Below, in pieces: positions 6,404 to 13,537 of a stretch of DNA of 14,838 bases. The stretch comes from Chloroflexota bacterium. Lineage in GTDB: Bacteria > Chloroflexota > Anaerolineae > Anaerolineales > DRKV01. The DNA lies in contig DRKV01000131.1 in NCBI GenBank assembly GCA_011051635.1, positions 1 through 14,838 of the forward strand, given 5' to 3'. Both the position numbers and the translations under genes were made by a program. The notes under the pieces were generated by a model that saw only the letters and a list, made by a program, of their open reading frames with translations, did not search any database and was not told the DNA's origin. Every line of letters starts with the position of its first letter. The first letter of the stretch is position 1.

Positions 6404-8032
6404 CTATGCCTTTCCGCGGGCGATACGCTCTTGCAGGTGGGGCGGCCACTGGGAGACATCTTCGGATGGGTAAATCCGCAGTTCCGGGCCGGGCTGGGTC
6501 AGCAAATCCCGCGTCCGGCAGCGCAGAATGGTGCGGGCGGCGGCCAGGCCGGAGGCCGTCACGCCGGAGACGCCGTGGCTGAGCGTGCTGGCCCCCACCA
6601 TCAGCAGGTTCTTGATTTCGGTTTGTACGGGGAAGGCCCCCGGCCCGACCTGGGCGCGGTTCTTGGCAATCCCGTACAGGTTGCCGCGGGTGGCGTTGAT
6701 GTAAAAAGCGTTGGTCAGCGGTGTGCCCAGGTTCCAGAAGACGATGTGCTTGCTGATGCCGGGGATGCGCTTCTCCAGCCCCTGGAACATGCGCCAGGCC
6801 AAATCTTCTTTCAGGGCTTCGTATTCCGGGGGGCGGTTTCCGGGGCTGCCGCCCGCCCAGCGCTCGAAGGCATCGTAGCCCACGAAGGTGAAGGCTTCCA
6901 GGGTATGATGTCCCCCGTGCATCTTGCTGGGGTCTTTCAGCGTGGTGGCGGTCAGGAACATAGAGGCGGGGTGTTCGGCGCGCAGGGCGTAGTCGCCCAG
7001 CCCCAGCCGGTAGAGTTCATCTACGTCGGCGTGTTCGTAAAACCAGAAATTGCCGGAATCCATCCCCGCGGCGCGCAAATCCATGTCCACGGCGAAGAAC
7101 AAACTCAGCGCCGAAGTGGAGTATGTCACCCGGTCTAGTTTGCGGCGCAGGCGCCTGCTCAGATGCTCGCGTCCCACCATCCTGCCAAAAGTGATTTCGG
7201 GGTCGGCGTTGCTGATGACGTATCGGGAGCGGATTTCGCTCCCGTCGGCCAGGCGCACTCCGATGGCTTTCCCGTTTTCCAGAAGGATGCGCTCCACCCG
7301 CGTTTGGAGGCGAATCTCGCCCCCGGCGCGTTTCAGCGCCCTTACGAAGGCCCGCGGGATGGCGAATCCGCCCCCGCGAGGGAACCACGCTCCGTTCAGG
7401 TAGTGATAGGTGATGCCCGCATGGACGAAGACCGAGACCTCCGAAGGCGGCATCCCGTGGTCGCCGGACTGCCCTGCCAGGACGCCCTTCAGCACCGGGT
7501 CGGAGATGTACTCGTCAATCAGGTCTTGTCCCGTGCGCCGCGCCCAGCGCAGGACGGAGGCCGCCCTCCCCGCCGCCTTGACCGCCTCGCCCGCCCCGGA
7601 GACGCGCCCCAGCCGGGTGAGGTTCTCCATCAGGCCGACCAGCGTGTCGAAATAGGCGCGGATGCCCTCCGCCTCGGCGGGAAAGCGCGCTTGCAGCCTC
7701 TCAATCAGGCGTTCCTTGCCTTTGGGGATGTCGAAGCGCTCTTCGCCGATGAAGATGTGGTCGAAGCCTTCGGGGTTCAGTTCGCAAAATTCCAGGTCTT
7801 GCGAAACGCCCAGCCCCTCGTAGATGCGCCGCAGGTGGCCGCCGGGCTGCAAATCGCCGATGTAATGCACGCCGGGGCTGAAGCGGTAGCCGTTCAGCGT
7901 GAAGGATTGCGTCCATCCGCCGGGTATCTCGTGCTGCTCGCACACCAGCACCTTCAACCCAGCCTGCGCCAGCGGCACCGCCGCGGCCAGCCCCCCCGCC
8001 CCCGAACCGATTACGATGATGTCGTAGTCCAT
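6404..8032 (-). CDS. FAD-dependent oxidoreductase, CrtISO / retinol saturase-like
   Basis: This 542-residue flavoprotein belongs to the phytoene desaturase superfamily. The N-terminal Rossmann motif is IIVIGSGAGGLAAA, with G9, G11 and G14, and E32 ends strand two. It is followed by the family motif EIPGGW (35-40) and by GYRFSPGVHYIGDL, typical of carotenoid isomerase and all-trans-retinol 13,14-reductase relatives. The C-terminus has VGASTLSHGVSGVTASGLAAARTIL, the second FAD-contacting motif. Such enzymes saturate, desaturate or isomerise polyenes; the substrate here is unknown and no other carotenoid gene is in view. ATG 8032 is well supported by GGAGG at 8043-8039, 6 bases upstream; the longer frame to 8071 has no such site. 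It is the first gene of a minus-strand cluster and is divergent from the GH13 gene. Confidence 0.88.
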   Translation of the reverse strand: MDYDIIVIGSGAGGLAAAVPLAQAGLKVLVCEQHEIPGGWTQSFTLNGYRFSPGVHYIGDLQPGGHLRRIYEGLGVSQDLEFCELNPEGFDHIFIGEERFDIPKGKERLIERLQARFPAEAEGIRAYFDTLVGLMENLTRLGRVSGAGEAVKAAGRAASVLRWARRTGQDLIDEYISDPVLKGVLAGQSGDHGMPPSEVSVFVHAGITYHYLNGAWFPRGGGFAIPRAFVRALKRAGGEIRLQTRVERILLENGKAIGVRLADGSEIRSRYVISNADPEITFGRMVGREHLSRRLRRKLDRVTYSTSALSLFFAVDMDLRAAGMDSGNFWFYEHADVDELYRLGLGDYALRAEHPASMFLTATTLKDPSKMHGGHHTLEAFTFVGYDAFERWAGGSPGNRPPEYEALKEDLAWRMFQGLEKRIPGISKHIVFWNLGTPLTNAFYINATRGNLYGIAKNRAQVGPGAFPVQTEIKNLLMVGASTLSHGVSGVTASGLAAARTILRCRTRDLLTQPGPELRIYPSEDVSQWPPHLQERIARGKA

Positions 8033-8052
8033 AAGTAACCTCCATAAGGGGT

Positions 8053-8058
8053 ATTGTA
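8053..8058 (-). promoter_or_regulatory. Putative -10 box of the flavoprotein gene
   Basis: TACAAT reads on the minus strand at 8058-8053, 20 bases before ATG 8032. That would give a leader of about 13 bases, which contains the GGAGG ribosome binding site. No good -35 lies at normal spacing. Further upstream the tandem array gives repeated TTGATA and TGATAC words on this strand. Confidence 0.4.
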
Positions 8059-8065
8059 CTCCATG

Positions 8066-8228
8066 TATCACGTGTCACGTACCAAGTATCAAGTATCAAG
8101 TATCACGTATCACGTATCACGTGCGGGCGTGCGACGTGCGGGGTACGGCGTACCCTGTACGCTGTACCCTGTACCCACTCACCCACTCACCTAATCCCCA
8201 ATCCCAAATCCCTGCTCCCTAATCCCCC
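8066..8228. repeat. Degenerate heptamer array of 23 units with drifting consensus
   Basis: The 163 bp divide into 23 consecutive units of 7 bp, with only two 8-bp exceptions (8122-8129 and 8179-8186). The unit changes in blocks while keeping register: TATCACG/TATCAAG (8066-8121), TGCGACG-like (8122-8150), TACCCTG-like (8151-8178) and ATCCCNA-like (8194-8228). The array fills most of the 278-bp spacer between two divergent genes and stops short of both predicted promoters. It resembles the heptanucleotide STRR arrays known from cyanobacteria. It is not a CRISPR, because there are no long repeats or unique spacers. Confidence 0.8.
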
Positions 8229-8269
8229 GCCCCTGAAAACGGTTTCTTTCTGGCCTTTTTTCCCCCTGC

Positions 8270-8278
8270 TGATATAAT
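8270..8278 (+). promoter_or_regulatory. Extended -10 promoter of the GH13 gene
   Basis: TGATATAAT at 8270-8278 is a perfect extended -10 (TGnTATAAT). The expected -35 position holds no good match, which is acceptable for extended -10 promoters. ATG 8311 lies 32 bases downstream, with GGAGGG at 8302-8307 just before it. Confidence 0.65.
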
Positions 8279-8310
8279 CCCTCCCACATCTCACGTCCTC
8301 TGGAGGGTTT

Positions 8311-11300
8311 ATGCCTGTACCGTTTGCTGTGCCGGGACTGGAATTGCACGTCTCGCGTTCTGTGCGTCAAAAATACGGCCTGGACGGGGCCCTGTTTGGT
8401 CTGCGGGGCAACGTGCTCTTTGCCAATTTCAAACTGGTGCGCGAATTCGTTGCCAAAATCAACGCCCGCCGCGTCCAGGAAGGCCGGGCGGAGAACACCC
8501 TGAACGCCAGCGAACTCAACGCCGCCGGTCTGCTGGAGGAAATCCTGCACTTCGTCTCGGCGGAGTACCGCCGTCAGCGCCAGCCGATGGCCCTGCACGG
8601 GGCGCTGGACGCCCTCGAAGCCCAATTCGGGGAGCAGGCCGTGGAGACCCTCCTGCGCCGCTTTGCCGAGGTTTTTCCCCCCTCGCCTGTGTACCGCGGC
8701 GAAATGGGACTGGAGACTTACTTCGCCGCCACCATAGACGGCCTGCCGGCCCGCGAAGCCGTCCTGGAAGAAATCATCATGCTTGCCCTGGCGAACGAGA
8801 ACCCTGCCATGGAGAGCATGACCGAACTCTTTGACGATAGCGCCTTGCGGGAAAGCACCGTTTACGCCCAGGCGTTGGAGGCGCTGGATGCTTACTTCCG
8901 CACCCAGCCACCCTTCGGCCCCGAAGAACAATCTCTCCTGGATTTGCTGCGCGAACCGGCGCGGCGCGTTCCGCATTCGCTTCGGGCGCAGTTGCAATTT
9001 GTCCTCACCCATTGGCGCTCCCTGCTGGGCAACGGTTTTTACTACCGCCTGCTGGGAGCGTTGGATTTTATTGAAGAAGAAACCCGCTTGCGCATTGGCA
9101 CGGGCGGCGGTGGGAATCTCTCCGTGCCCCACTTTCCTCCCGTTTCGGAGACGGAAGACGAACCGGAACGCTTTTCTCCCGACCGGGATTGGATGCCCAG
9201 CCTGGTGATGATTGCCAAGCACACCTACGTCTGGCTGGACCAACTCAGCCGCCAGTACCAGCGCCCCATCACCCGCCTGGACCACATCCCCGACCGGGAG
9301 TTAGAAACCCTGGCGCGGCGCGGCTTTTCCGGCCTGTGGCTCATCGGCCTGTGGGAGCGTTCCGGCGCCTCGCAGAAAATCAAGCACCTGTGCGGCAACC
9401 CCGAAGCAATTGCCTCGGCCTATTCGCTCTACGATTACGAAATCGCCGCCGACTTGGGGGGATACGAAGCCTGGCAAAACCTGCGGGAACGCGCCTGGCG
9501 TTACGGCATCCGCCTGGCCGCCGACATGGTTCCCAACCACACCGGCATCTACTCCCGCTGGGTGGTGGAGCATCCCGACTGGTTCATCTCGCTGCCCTAC
9601 TCTCCTTTCCCGGCTTACTCCTTCAACGGCCCCGACCTCTCGGAAGACCCCCGCGTCGGCATCTACCTTGAAGACCACTACTACACCCGCAGCGATGCGG
9701 CGGTGGTCTTCAAGCGCCTTGACCGCGCCAGCGGAGAGACGCGTTACATTTACCACGGCAACGACGGCACCTCCATGCCCTGGAACGACACCGCCCAGTT
9801 GAATTACCTCAATCCCGAAGTGCGCGAGGCCGTCATCCAGACCATCTTGCGGGTGGCGCGCATGTTTCCCGTCATCCGCTTCGATGCCGCCATGACCCTG
9901 GCGAAAAAGCACTACCAGCGTTTGTGGTTCCCGGAGCCGGGCACGGGGGGCGCTATCCCCACGCGGGCGGAATTCGGCCTTACCAAAGAACAATTCGATG
10001 CCGCCATGCCGCGGGAATTCTGGCGCGAAGTCGTGGAGCGCATCGCCGCCGAAGCCCCCGATACCCTCCTCCTGGCCGAGGCCTTTTGGATGATGGAAGG
10101 TTACTTCGTGCGCACCCTGGGGATGCACCGCGTTTACAACAGCGCCTTCATGAACATGCTGCGGGACGAGAAGAACGCCGAGTACCGCGCCGTCATCAAG
10201 AACACCCTGGAATTCGACCCCGAAATCCTCAAGCGCTACGTCAACTTCATGAACAACCCCGACGAGCGCACCGCCGTGGAGCAGTTCGGCAAGGGCGATA
10301 AGTACTTCGGCATCTGCCTGATGATGTCCACCCTGCCCGGCCTGCCCATGTTCGGGCACGGACAGGTGGAGGGCTTCGCCGAGAAGTACGGCATGGAGTA
10401 CCGCCGCGCCTACTGGAGCGAGCAGCCCGACCCCGCCCTGGTTGCCCGCCACGAGGCCGAGATTGCGCCCCTCCTCTACCGCCGTGGCCTGTTCGCCGAG
10501 GTGGAAAACTTCCTGCTCTACGATTTCCACACCCCGCAGGGCTTCGTGGATGAAAATGTGTTCGCCTACTCCAACCGGCGGGAGGGGGAGCGCGCCCTGG
10601 TGGTCTATCACAACAAATTCGCCGAGACCAGCGGCTGGATTCGCACCGCTGCCGCCTATGCAGTCAAGGATTCCGAAGGGGAAAAACACCTGGAACAAAG
10701 CACCCTGGCCGAGGGGCTGGCGCTCACCGACGCCCCCGGCTGGTACACCATCTTCCGCGACCACAAGAGCGGCCTGGAATACCTCCGCAGCAACGCCGAA
10801 CTCCACGCGAAAGGGCTGTACCTGGAACTGAAGGCCTACGATTACCACGTCTTCCTCGACTTCCGGCAGGTGGAGGATACGGACGGGCGCTACGCCCGCC
10901 TGCACGATGACCTCCGCGGGCGGGGAGTCCCCGATGTGGAGGCCGCCCTGCGCTCCCTCGCCCTGCGGCCCATCCAGACCCCGCTGCGGGAACTGTTCAA
11001 CGCCGGGCAGTTCGAGTGGCTTCTGCGCAACCGCGCTCCCGCCGGCGCGGAACGCTTGCCCGAAGCCCTGGATGAGGTGGAGCGCAAGGCGCTGAAGGTA
11101 GCCGAGGCGATTTGTGCCTACACCGGCGTCTCGGATTCCCCCCGTGCCCTGGCCTCCGAAGTGCGCGCCAATCTTTCGGTTCTGCTGCATCTCCCGGAAT
11201 GGGAAGGGGAAGCGCAGGACCCTCAAGATGCGGAATCCCCCCGTTCCATGCTGCGCACCCTCAAGGGAGTCCTGGAAACGGACCCCTCCCATTGGGGGAT

Positions 11301-11838
11301 TGCGCTCTCCTGGGGGATGGCGCACCCCTGGGGGCGAATCCTGTCCCCCCGCTCCCCTGAAGGGGATGCCGCTCCCCCCGATGCTTCGGCTTCCCCCTGG
11401 TGTACCCGCTGGCTCTTCGACGGTCTCATCACCCAGACCCTCCGCGATTTGGGTTACACCGACGCCCAGGTCTCCCGCGGTTTGCGTACCTGCCGCGTCT
11501 TGCTGACCTACCCCGATTGGTATCGGCAGGCGGCGGAAGACTTCTCCGGCACGCTGGCGCGCTGGCTGGACGACCCCCAGGTGCGCTCCCTGCTGGATGT
11601 CAACGAGTACCAGGGCGTGCTGTGGTTCCGCAAGGAATCTTTCGACGGTTTGGTGGGGATGATGCTGGTGAGCGGCGCGGTCGCTATCCTGGCCGAGGCG
11701 GAGATGCCCCCCGAAAAACGTCTGGCCGCCCTGAGGGAAATTTTTGCCCTGACCGAGATGCTGCGGCGGGCGGAGGAACGTTCCGCCTACCGCGTGGAGG
11801 CGCTTGTGAAGGCCCTGAAGGAGGTCGCCCTGGCGTAA
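8311..11838 (+). CDS. GH13 alpha-amylase-family glycosyl hydrolase, 1175 residues
   Basis: This is a long alpha-amylase-family protein without a signal peptide, so it should act in the cytoplasm on alpha-glucans or malto-oligosaccharides. Residues 1-300 are a mostly helical N-terminal region that I cannot name. The (beta/alpha)8 barrel starts near 310 (ITRLDHIP). Region I is DMVPNHTG from D405. Region II is IRFDAAMTL with nucleophile D525. Region III is LLLAEAFW with acid/base E590. Region IV is FMNNPDE with D651, where most GH13 enzymes have NHD. All three catalytic acids are therefore present. Past about 900 is another helical region of unknown function, with a 6-residue tandem repeat at 995-1012. 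Start ATG 8311 is supported by GGAGGG four bases upstream and an extended -10. The exact activity (hydrolase, transglycosylase, phosphorylase) is not determined. It is convergent with the GH57 gene 12 bp away. Confidence 0.88.
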   Translation: MPVPFAVPGLELHVSRSVRQKYGLDGALFGLRGNVLFANFKLVREFVAKINARRVQEGRAENTLNASELNAAGLLEEILHFVSAEYRRQRQPMALHGALDALEAQFGEQAVETLLRRFAEVFPPSPVYRGEMGLETYFAATIDGLPAREAVLEEIIMLALANENPAMESMTELFDDSALRESTVYAQALEALDAYFRTQPPFGPEEQSLLDLLREPARRVPHSLRAQLQFVLTHWRSLLGNGFYYRLLGALDFIEEETRLRIGTGGGGNLSVPHFPPVSETEDEPERFSPDRDWMPSLVMIAKHTYVWLDQLSRQYQRPITRLDHIPDRELETLARRGFSGLWLIGLWERSGASQKIKHLCGNPEAIASAYSLYDYEIAADLGGYEAWQNLRERAWRYGIRLAADMVPNHTGIYSRWVVEHPDWFISLPYSPFPAYSFNGPDLSEDPRVGIYLEDHYYTRSDAAVVFKRLDRASGETRYIYHGNDGTSMPWNDTAQLNYLNPEVREAVIQTILRVARMFPVIRFDAAMTLAKKHYQRLWFPEPGTGGAIPTRAEFGLTKEQFDAAMPREFWREVVERIAAEAPDTLLLAEAFWMMEGYFVRTLGMHRVYNSAFMNMLRDEKNAEYRAVIKNTLEFDPEILKRYVNFMNNPDERTAVEQFGKGDKYFGICLMMSTLPGLPMFGHGQVEGFAEKYGMEYRRAYWSEQPDPALVARHEAEIAPLLYRRGLFAEVENFLLYDFHTPQGFVDENVFAYSNRREGERALVVYHNKFAETSGWIRTAAAYAVKDSEGEKHLEQSTLAEGLALTDAPGWYTIFRDHKSGLEYLRSNAELHAKGLYLELKAYDYHVFLDFRQVEDTDGRYARLHDDLRGRGVPDVEAALRSLALRPIQTPLRELFNAGQFEWLLRNRAPAGAERLPEALDEVERKALKVAEAICAYTGVSDSPRALASEVRANLSVLLHLPEWEGEAQDPQDAESPRSMLRTLKGVLETDPSHWGIALSWGMAHPWGRILSPRSPEGDAAPPDASASPWCTRWLFDGLITQTLRDLGYTDAQVSRGLRTCRVLLTYPDWYRQAAEDFSGTLARWLDDPQVRSLLDVNEYQGVLWFRKESFDGLVGMMLVSGAVAILAEAEMPPEKRLAALREIFALTEMLRRAEERSAYRVEALVKALKEVALA
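11293..11346 (+). repeat. In-frame 18-bp tandem repeat, three copies
   Basis: Three 18-bp units start at 11293, 11311 and 11329, each beginning TGGGGG. In the GH13 frame they encode WGIALS, WGMAHP and WGRILS. A Pro/Ala/Ser-rich stretch and a CCCCTGAAGGGG palindrome follow. The segment lies in the C-terminal region, well away from the catalytic barrel. Confidence 0.7.
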
Positions 11839-11850
11839 GTTGCCGCCCTT

Positions 11851-13284
11851 CTAGGCGTGCTGCGGCATCTGATAGGCGCTGGTTTGGGCGCGCACGAGGT
11901 GCTGCAAGAAAACCTGGTCGCCGCGGATGTTCCCGCGCTGACTGCTCACATACCGCAATTCCCGGACGGCATATTCGCTCAAATCAATGCCGGTAGCCTG
12001 ATAGACCATCCACACGGCCTGCGCTGCGTAGGCCGTGTTGTTTTTTGGCTCGATGCGGTCGTAATCCTCGAAGAACCATCCGCAAGAGGTGAACATGCGC
12101 TGCCGTTCGTACTGTGCAATCAGCATCCATTCGACGCGCCGGATTTCCTGAGGAGAAAGAGGCGGGGCATCGAATTCCGAGAGCAGGGCGGCGGTGGTGG
12201 TCTTCCCGAGGACGACTTCGATGTAACGGTCTCGCAGCGCCCAGGGGTTGCGTGTCAGCCGCGCCATGTAGGCGTAATAGACCTCATCCAGTTCGGAGGC
12301 CAGGAGGTTGAAAGCAGAGCGCAGCGCCCCTTTCCAGGAACTGTCACCGGGGGTGCAACTGCATCCCGCCGCCCAGCGGGACAGCCCGTGATGGCACGAC
12401 CAGGAGGTGTCGTAACGCAAAGGAATGGTCTTGCGGGGAGGGTGTTCATCCAGCCAGCGGGCGGGGTAGGTGATTTCGATGCCGTTGGCGGGGGCGCTGT
12501 GCCGGGTCAGGTAAGCCAGGAATTTATCCCGGTCGGGCTTGTGGTGGCCGTAGAGTTCGCCATCCGAGGCCAGGAGGAGCATTTGGGGTTCCCGGCGATA
12601 CTTTTTGGCGTTGTTGAAACGGGGGAGCAGTTCTCCCGCGGCGAAGGCGTCGGCGTTGAGGGTCATGTCTCCGTCGAAACTGATGCGGGCGCTCAACTCT
12701 CCGTGGTAGAAAAACACGGCGATGCGTTTGCCGCCCGGCAGCGAGACCCAATAGGGTTCGCTGGGGTCCAGCAGGGGGGTGTTGGCCTGCCAGGGGGCCA
12801 GGATGGTGAATTCGATGCCGTGCTCGGCCAGCACCATCAGCGTTTCGGTATCCACGGCGGCTTCGGGGAGCCACATGCCGCGCGGACGGCGTCCAAAACG
12901 ATGCTCGAAGTCGGCAATCCCCCAGCGCACCTGGGTAACTTTGTCGCGATAGGGGGCCAGCGGCAGGATGGTGTGGTTGTAAGGCTGGGCCAGGGCGTTG
13001 CCCGTGCCGTAGCGCTCTACGTTAGCGCGGTCTTGCGCCGTGATGCGCGCCAGCGTCTCAGGGTCGTGGCGCTGCATCCAGGCCGCCAGGGTGGGGCCGA
13101 GGTTGAAACTGACGCGCTCGAAGTTGCCCGCCTCGGCATTGGGACGGTAACATTCGGCGTGGATGCGCTCATTCCAGTTGTCGTAGGGGGCTGCGCCTGC
13201 TTCGACGGGGATTTCCCCGCTGAGCGGGTCTTCGCGGGGAGGCTGGTAGAAGTGGGCGTGGATGATGAGAGCGAGGGAGGACAT
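11851..13284 (-). CDS. GH57 glycoside hydrolase with DUF3536 domain
   Basis: This 477-residue protein has the conserved GH57 regions in order. HAHFYQPPREDP starts at H9 (motif 1, HxHxxQP). GTGNALAQPYNHTILPL is at 93-109 (motif 2). GMWLPE has the retaining nucleophile E141. ASDGELYGHHKP has the acid/base D241. The C-terminal part, from about 285, has the DUF3536 signature SWSCHHGLSRW followed by a Cys-containing turn and helices. GH57 enzymes include 4-alpha-glucanotransferases, amylopullulanases and branching enzymes; the DUF3536 group is poorly characterised, so the activity is open. There is no signal peptide. ATG 13284 is chosen because the conserved core begins four residues later; an in-frame TTG at 13302 lies in the repeat array. 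No Shine-Dalgarno sequence is visible. Codon use matches its neighbours. Confidence 0.9.
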   Translation of the reverse strand: MSSLALIIHAHFYQPPREDPLSGEIPVEAGAAPYDNWNERIHAECYRPNAEAGNFERVSFNLGPTLAAWMQRHDPETLARITAQDRANVERYGTGNALAQPYNHTILPLAPYRDKVTQVRWGIADFEHRFGRRPRGMWLPEAAVDTETLMVLAEHGIEFTILAPWQANTPLLDPSEPYWVSLPGGKRIAVFFYHGELSARISFDGDMTLNADAFAAGELLPRFNNAKKYRREPQMLLLASDGELYGHHKPDRDKFLAYLTRHSAPANGIEITYPARWLDEHPPRKTIPLRYDTSWSCHHGLSRWAAGCSCTPGDSSWKGALRSAFNLLASELDEVYYAYMARLTRNPWALRDRYIEVVLGKTTTAALLSEFDAPPLSPQEIRRVEWMLIAQYERQRMFTSCGWFFEDYDRIEPKNNTAYAAQAVWMVYQATGIDLSEYAVRELRYVSSQRGNIRGDQVFLQHLVRAQTSAYQMPQHA

Positions 13285-13287
13285 GAT

Positions 13288-13371
13288 GAAGGCAGAATGC
13301 AAAAGGGTGAAGGCAGAATGGAGAATGGGGAAGGATGAAGGCAGAAGGCAGAATGATGAATGCAGAAGATG
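13288..13371. repeat. Heptamer tandem array, GAAGGCA/GAATGGA type, in the GH57 leader
   Basis: Twelve consecutive 7-bp units run without a phase change. They include GAAGGCA at 13288, 13309, 13337 and 13344, GAATGCA at 13295 and 13358, and GAATGGA at 13316. The array begins three bases upstream of the GH57 start codon and ends 6 bases from its predicted -10 box. On the minus strand it would be transcribed as a pyrimidine-rich leader (TGCCTTC, TTCCATTC). Confidence 0.78.
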
Positions 13372-13377
13372 GCAAGA

Positions 13378-13386
13378 AGTGTATCA
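13378..13386 (-). promoter_or_regulatory. Candidate extended -10 box of the GH57 gene
   Basis: TGA TACACT reads on the minus strand at 13386-13378. It has the extended TG motif and four of six matches to TATAAT. Transcription would start near 13371, the far edge of the heptamer array, so the leader of about 87 bases would be almost entirely repeat. Confidence 0.4.
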
Positions 13387-13449
13387 CGGGTGAGGATGGA
13401 TGTCACGTCACGGAAGGGTCGGAAGCGATTCCACAAGGGCCGTTGCCCG

Positions 13450-13458
13450 TGCTACAAT
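13450..13458 (+). promoter_or_regulatory. Candidate extended -10 promoter of the proline dehydrogenase gene
   Basis: TGC TACAAT at 13450-13458 is an extended -10 with one mismatch. TCCACA at 13430-13435 is a weak -35 at 17-bp spacing. A start near 13465 would place the whole 8-bp and 10-bp repeat array in the leader. The divergent GH57 -10 box is about 65 bp away. Confidence 0.45.
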
Positions 13459-13462
13459 TGTT

Positions 13463-13530
13463 GGGTAGTCGGGTAGTCGGGTAGTCGGTTCATTCGTGGA
13501 TATTCGTGTTCATTCGTGGACATTCGTGGA
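13463..13530. repeat. Composite tandem array: GGGTAGTC x3 then CATTCGTGGA x4
   Basis: Three perfect 8-bp units GGGTAGTC occupy 13463-13486. After GGTT, four 10-bp units occupy 13491-13530: CATTCGTGGA at 13491, 13511 and 13521, and the variant TATTCGTGTT at 13501. The last unit runs directly into the ribosome binding site GGAGG (13528-13532) of proline dehydrogenase. The array lies between the -10 box and the start codon. Confidence 0.8.
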
Positions 13531-13537
13531 GGCTCTT

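Noticed and set aside
4032..6473. 813-codon open frame on the plus strand
   Set aside because: It runs antisense across the lipoprotein, serine hydrolase and hypothetical genes, all of which have family motifs or ribosome sites. Its translation is Gly/Val/Gln-rich without motifs, as expected for a shadow frame in GC-rich DNA.
8033..8071. Longer N-terminus for the flavoprotein
   Set aside because: The Rossmann motif starts a few residues after ATG 8032, which has GGAGG at ideal spacing. The extension would cover the -10 box.
8066..8228. CRISPR array
   Set aside because: The periodic unit is only 7 bp, with no direct repeats of 25-40 bp, no unique spacers and no cas genes nearby.
9301..11325. 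674-codon open frame on the minus strand
   Set aside because: It is antisense to the GH13 gene, whose catalytic motifs are intact, and its translation shows no recognisable domain.
11857..13338. 493-codon open frame on the plus strand
   Set aside because: It is antisense to the GH57 gene with all four conserved regions, and it runs into the heptamer array. It is a compositional shadow.
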